NCBI GenBank assembly: GCA_015493425.1
Contig: WGDG01000241.1
Coordinates: 1 to 9,052 of the forward strand
Reading direction: 5' to 3'
Source: Sulfurovum sp.
GTDB taxonomy: Bacteria; Campylobacterota; Campylobacteria; Campylobacterales; Sulfurovaceae
DNA length: 9,052 bases
Part shown: positions 6,349 through 9,052 of the stretch, piece by piece
Layout: each line of letters opens with the position of its first letter
How positions within the stretch are numbered: position 1 is the first letter of the stretch
The notes under the pieces: generated by a model
Database searches by the model: none
Seen by the model: the letters and a program-made list of their open reading frames with translations, nothing else
Told to the model about the DNA's origin: nothing
Translations under genes and position numbers: made by a program

Positions 6349-7200
6349 CTATGCCCTCGCCGGAAGCATAGCCGCAGGATCGATTTTATAAAAATCTTTA
6401 AGCTCTTTGTAGAGTTCCGGGAAGTGACGTTTCAGGCTGTGGGGCGATTCAAAAAATCGTTCTGTGACCACGGCAAAAAATTCCGCTTCATTGGTCGCGG
6501 CATAACTCCCAAGCAGTTTATATTTTCCCCACTCACGGTTTTTAAGGGCAACATGATTGAGCTTTTTAAAGTCTTCCAACAGTACTTTTGTCCAGCTGTC
6601 ATACTTTGAGCGCTCCAGTGGCGGTACACCATCTACTTCGCCATCCATATAGTCTATTTCATGTGCGAACTCATGCACAATGACATTGTCATGTCGCAAA
6701 TGATAGGCTTCGTAGCGGGCATCATGCCACACAAGTACCACCGTGTCGTTGGCAGACTGCCCGTCGATCAGAAAATCCTCTTTGGTGTAGATACCGCCAT
6801 TGTTACGCACATTGTCAAGCACTACCGGCGAAGGATAGAGAATGATCGTGTTAAGATTGTCATAGCAGTTATCGGTATCGATATGCAACAGCAGCAGGCA
6901 GGCATAAAATGCAATGATCACCTTCATTTCATCAGTGACATCCATCTTGACCCCGACAAATTCTTTGGTGTGTATAAAACGAAGAATAGAACGCTCTATC
7001 TTTCTTTGGTCTTCTTCATTCAGGTAGCGGTAATGCGGTGTCTTTTCCAATATTTTCCGATACTTCGGATCAAATGGCATTTGTGCTATTGTTTCAAGTA
7101 TTTTTCGCTTTTTGTACCATCCAAATAGCTGTACCAGAATATAGATTGCGGTCAATACCAGAATGAAAGCGAGAAGACGGAGATAGTAGTAGCCTTCCAT
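6349..7200 (-). CDS. Membrane-anchored zinc peptidase, M90/MtfA family
   Basis: This 283-residue gluzincin-like metallopeptidase has the HExxH motif HEFAH at residues 176-180, in the family context HEFAHEIDYMDG. Glu240 in NEAEFFAV is at the expected position of the third zinc ligand. These match MtfA of E. coli (zinc motif HEFAH, third ligand Glu). Unlike the soluble E. coli enzyme, this one begins with a hydrophobic segment (about 6-27) followed by WYKKRK, which predicts a membrane anchor with the catalytic part in the cytoplasm. The ATG directly abuts the TGA of the ClC gene (no gap), and GGGGAG upstream is the ribosome site, so translation is probably coupled. MtfA is known for titrating the glucose repressor Mlc; no PTS gene is nearby, so the role here is likely different. 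The substrate is unknown. Confidence 0.92.
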   Translation of the reverse strand: MEGYYYLRLLAFILVLTAIYILVQLFGWYKKRKILETIAQMPFDPKYRKILEKTPHYRYLNEEDQRKIERSILRFIHTKEFVGVKMDVTDEMKVIIAFYACLLLLHIDTDNCYDNLNTIILYPSPVVLDNVRNNGGIYTKEDFLIDGQSANDTVVLVWHDARYEAYHLRHDNVIVHEFAHEIDYMDGEVDGVPPLERSKYDSWTKVLLEDFKKLNHVALKNREWGKYKLLGSYAATNEAEFFAVVTERFFESPHSLKRHFPELYKELKDFYKIDPAAMLPARA

Positions 7201-8532
7201 TCACTCCCCTTCTTCTGAAGCTTTACGCTTCTCTTCTGAGGCTTTCTCCTCTTTTTCAGAGCCGCTCTTTTCCGGTGATTTATAGGCTTTCGTAGCATTG
7301 CGGCGGCGAATATGGAAATAAAGGTTGGAAAGGTATTCCACCAGAACCACACTGATACCCGTGGCAATAACGACATTGTAGTCAAATGTCGTTTCCATCG
7401 CAAGAATGACTGCTGTCAGAGGCAGTTTCATCAGAACACCCATAAAGACAGCAGCACCAATGGCAGCGAAGTAAAAAGGTTCAACAGAAAAGTGCAGCAT
7501 ACTGAACGCTTCGGCAAAGCCGTACCCGATCAGTGCCCCGATACTCATTAGCGGCAGGAATATTCCCCCGACCGCATTGGAGTAGATCGCTACAGTTGTA
7601 CCAATGATACGCAGCACGATAATACCGAGAATAAAATAGATCGGTATACTGCTTTCAGCATTGATCAGATACATCACCACCGCTTTCCCGGAAAAAGCTG
7701 CATGAGGTTCAATAAGCAGTACCGTTCCCACCACACTCCCGCCAATCAGTGCAAAGATATGATGGCGATACCGTGAAAACTTTTTGAAGAGCTCCAGGTC
7801 AATAAAGTGCAGCAGACGCTGCTTGAGAAAAAGATAAAAATAGACAAATGCAGTAATAAACGGGATAAAAAGCAGATTGGCATACAGGTAGTCGGTATCA
7901 AGGTGCCGTCCTGTTGAATGCTGAAAGATAATAGGATCAAGATAGTTCAGACTGACTGCAAACGCCAGGACTGACGCGAGAATCAGATAGGTCACATACT
8001 GTTTGATGAACTGATACGCGATATTTTCAATGGCAAAGGCCATACCGGTGATGGGGGAAACGAATATGGCTGCGATACCGCTGCTTGCCCCTACACTGAT
8101 CATCATTTTGATGAGCATTTGGGGCATATTGAACATTTTGTGAATCTGGTAGGCAATCATGGCACCAATCCCTGCGCTCGGTCCCTCCGTTCCCACAGCA
8201 AAGCCTGTTGAAAGTGAGAGTGCTGAAGCAATGACTTTCAAAAAGAGGGTACGCACATTCAAAATCATCGTATTTTGTGCAATAGAGTCAGCAATCTCGG
8301 ATACACCATATTCACGAATGTTCTTATCCCGGCTTATCAGATGGTTGACAATAAAAATAGCAATTGTCGGCAGTGCATAGAGATACCATACCGGCAATGT
8401 CGGAATGGTTTTGTAGGGATCGCCCATAAAAAAGAAATAGGTCAGAAAAGTAATGAGCAACTCATAAAAAGTGATGAAAAAGCCACTGATAAGGCCTGTC
8501 AGTACAGCTGCGACGATCAATTTTAAAATCAT
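7201..8532 (-). CDS. ClC-family chloride/anion channel or transporter
   Basis: This is a polytopic inner-membrane protein of 443 residues with about ten or more hydrophobic segments and clear ClC signatures. GTEGPSAGIG (114-123) carries the gating glutamate at 116. GASSGIAAIFVSPITGMAFAIE (148-169) is a conserved helix pair. GGIFLP (322-327) is the GxFxP anion-binding loop. Two usual features differ. The first anion loop (GSGIP in E. coli ClC) reads GVSEI (76-80), and the position matching the internal proton glutamate is Asn170 by my hand alignment. It could therefore be a channel or an exchanger with altered coupling. There is no CBS domain; the protein ends in a charged tail (418-443) with repeated KASEE. 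The gene sits 24 nt after the thioredoxin-like gene and directly precedes the M90 peptidase gene. The ribosome site is weak (AAGG). Confidence 0.95.
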   Translation of the reverse strand: MILKLIVAAVLTGLISGFFITFYELLITFLTYFFFMGDPYKTIPTLPVWYLYALPTIAIFIVNHLISRDKNIREYGVSEIADSIAQNTMILNVRTLFLKVIASALSLSTGFAVGTEGPSAGIGAMIAYQIHKMFNMPQMLIKMMISVGASSGIAAIFVSPITGMAFAIENIAYQFIKQYVTYLILASVLAFAVSLNYLDPIIFQHSTGRHLDTDYLYANLLFIPFITAFVYFYLFLKQRLLHFIDLELFKKFSRYRHHIFALIGGSVVGTVLLIEPHAAFSGKAVVMYLINAESSIPIYFILGIIVLRIIGTTVAIYSNAVGGIFLPLMSIGALIGYGFAEAFSMLHFSVEPFYFAAIGAAVFMGVLMKLPLTAVILAMETTFDYNVVIATGISVVLVEYLSNLYFHIRRRNATKAYKSPEKSGSEKEEKASEEKRKASEEGE

Positions 8533-8556
8533 GCCGTACTGCCTTTTTTCATACTG

Positions 8557-8994
8557 CTACTGCTCTTTCGTGTAGAGGCTTGTACGTGTTGTTTCAGCCC
8601 CTTTCAAATCGTTCAGAAAACACTTCTTTCCAATGAAACCCACATTTTCATAGACACTCTGTCCTGTACTGTAGTCAATATAAAAAATCGACGGGAAAAA
8701 ATCTTCTGTAAAGACTTTTGGGTACGTGTCATGCCGGTCGAGAATCAATGTAACATACTTTTTGTCCAGCACTGTTTTGACATCAGAGTCTCCCATGGTA
8801 CGGTGTACCAGTTTACTGCACCAGCGGCAGTTCTTTTTCACCACGACCATTACCAGCATTTTTTTCTGGGCTTTGGCTTTTGCTAACGCTGTTTGAAAAT
8901 TTGTCTCTGCTCCAAGAAACTGTGCCTCTTCCCGGGCACTGCTTCCAAACACTACAGAAGCGGCAAGCACAGAGAGGAGAAAGAGCCGTACCAT
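8557..8994 (-). CDS. Exported thioredoxin-fold protein (CRWC)
   Basis: The 145-residue protein has a Sec signal peptide (residues 1-20, Arg3, hydrophobic core, cleavage likely after GSSA) and a thioredoxin-like domain. The redox motif is Cys56-Arg-Trp-Cys59, after a LVMVVVKKN strand. The cis-proline is probably Pro101 in FFPSIFYID. This matches the Thioredoxin_7/DUF255-like group (periplasmic, SoxW-like proteins) better than cytosolic thioredoxin (WCGPC). A third cysteine, Cys125, is near the end. It is expected to act as a periplasmic thiol-disulfide reductase or isomerase, partner unknown. AGAGG upstream of the ATG supports the start. The ATG follows the stop of an upstream open frame by 1 nt, and the ClC gene starts 24 nt downstream, consistent with one operon. 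Confidence 0.9.
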   Translation of the reverse strand: MVRLFLLSVLAASVVFGSSAREEAQFLGAETNFQTALAKAKAQKKMLVMVVVKKNCRWCSKLVHRTMGDSDVKTVLDKKYVTLILDRHDTYPKVFTEDFFPSIFYIDYSTGQSVYENVGFIGKKCFLNDLKGAETTRTSLYTKEQ

Positions 8995-8995
8995 T

Positions 8996-9052
8996 TTACG
9001 CCTCTTTTTTGGAAGTCTTAATATAGTAGAAAAGGGAAATCAGACCGAAAAA
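8996..9052 (-). CDS. 3' end of a membrane-protein-like gene (partial)
   Basis: The minus strand is open from the window edge to a TAA at 8996-8998, reading FFGLISLFYYIKTSKKEA. A hydrophobic stretch followed by a Lys-rich tail is what the last membrane helix and cytosolic end of an inner-membrane protein look like. The stop lies 1 nt before the thioredoxin-like ATG, the same tight packing as the rest of this operon. Eighteen codons are too few to name a family, and chance openness cannot be excluded. Confidence 0.45.
   Translation of the reverse strand, partial: FFGLISLFYYIKTSKKEA

Noticed and set aside
5962..6609. Plus-strand 215-codon frame opposite the signal peptidase and M90 genes
   Set aside because: It spans two genes with clear catalytic motifs on the other strand and has no recognisable domain.

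Overview
The window is a compact, protein-coding stretch of bacterial chromosome, most likely from a member of the Campylobacterota (Epsilonproteobacteria), perhaps a Sulfurovum- or Sulfurimonas-like organism. This is inferred from three things: a MetRS with a fused C-terminal tRNA-binding domain, a Mur-ligase-N-terminal-like gene directly behind it (an arrangement I associate with this group), and the moderate base composition. No rRNA, tRNA, CRISPR array, transposase or prophage gene is visible.

Left block (2-4283). A small GIY-YIG domain protein of the YhbQ/UPF0213 type lies on the minus strand and is divergent from metG. metG (methionyl-tRNA synthetase) is followed after 2 nt by a protein that looks like the N-terminal substrate-binding domain of a MurE/MurF ligase without the ATP-binding ligase core. 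A 127-nt gap with a perfect 8-bp REP-like hairpin then leads to a patatin-like acyl hydrolase.

Middle block (4366-5749). A secreted protein built almost entirely of MORN_2-type repeats lies on the minus strand. It is divergent from two tiny, tightly spaced plus-strand genes (69 and 68 aa) that encode acidic, mostly helical proteins I do not recognise.

Right block (5746-9052, minus strand). This is a tightly packed putative envelope operon. In order of transcription it contains the last 18 codons of a membrane-protein-like gene entering from the right edge, an exported thioredoxin-fold protein with a CRWC motif, a ClC-family chloride/anion transporter, a membrane-anchored M90/MtfA-type zinc peptidase, and a short type I signal peptidase. 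Gaps are 1, 24, 0 and 3 nt. The last gene overlaps the convergent 68-aa gene by 4 nt, so the two stop codons interlock. Every product is predicted to be in or across the inner membrane, which suggests a shared envelope or protein-quality role. That role is inference only.

No stretch longer than 300 nt lacks a gene. The longest gaps (about 82-130 nt) hold weak promoter candidates and one hairpin.
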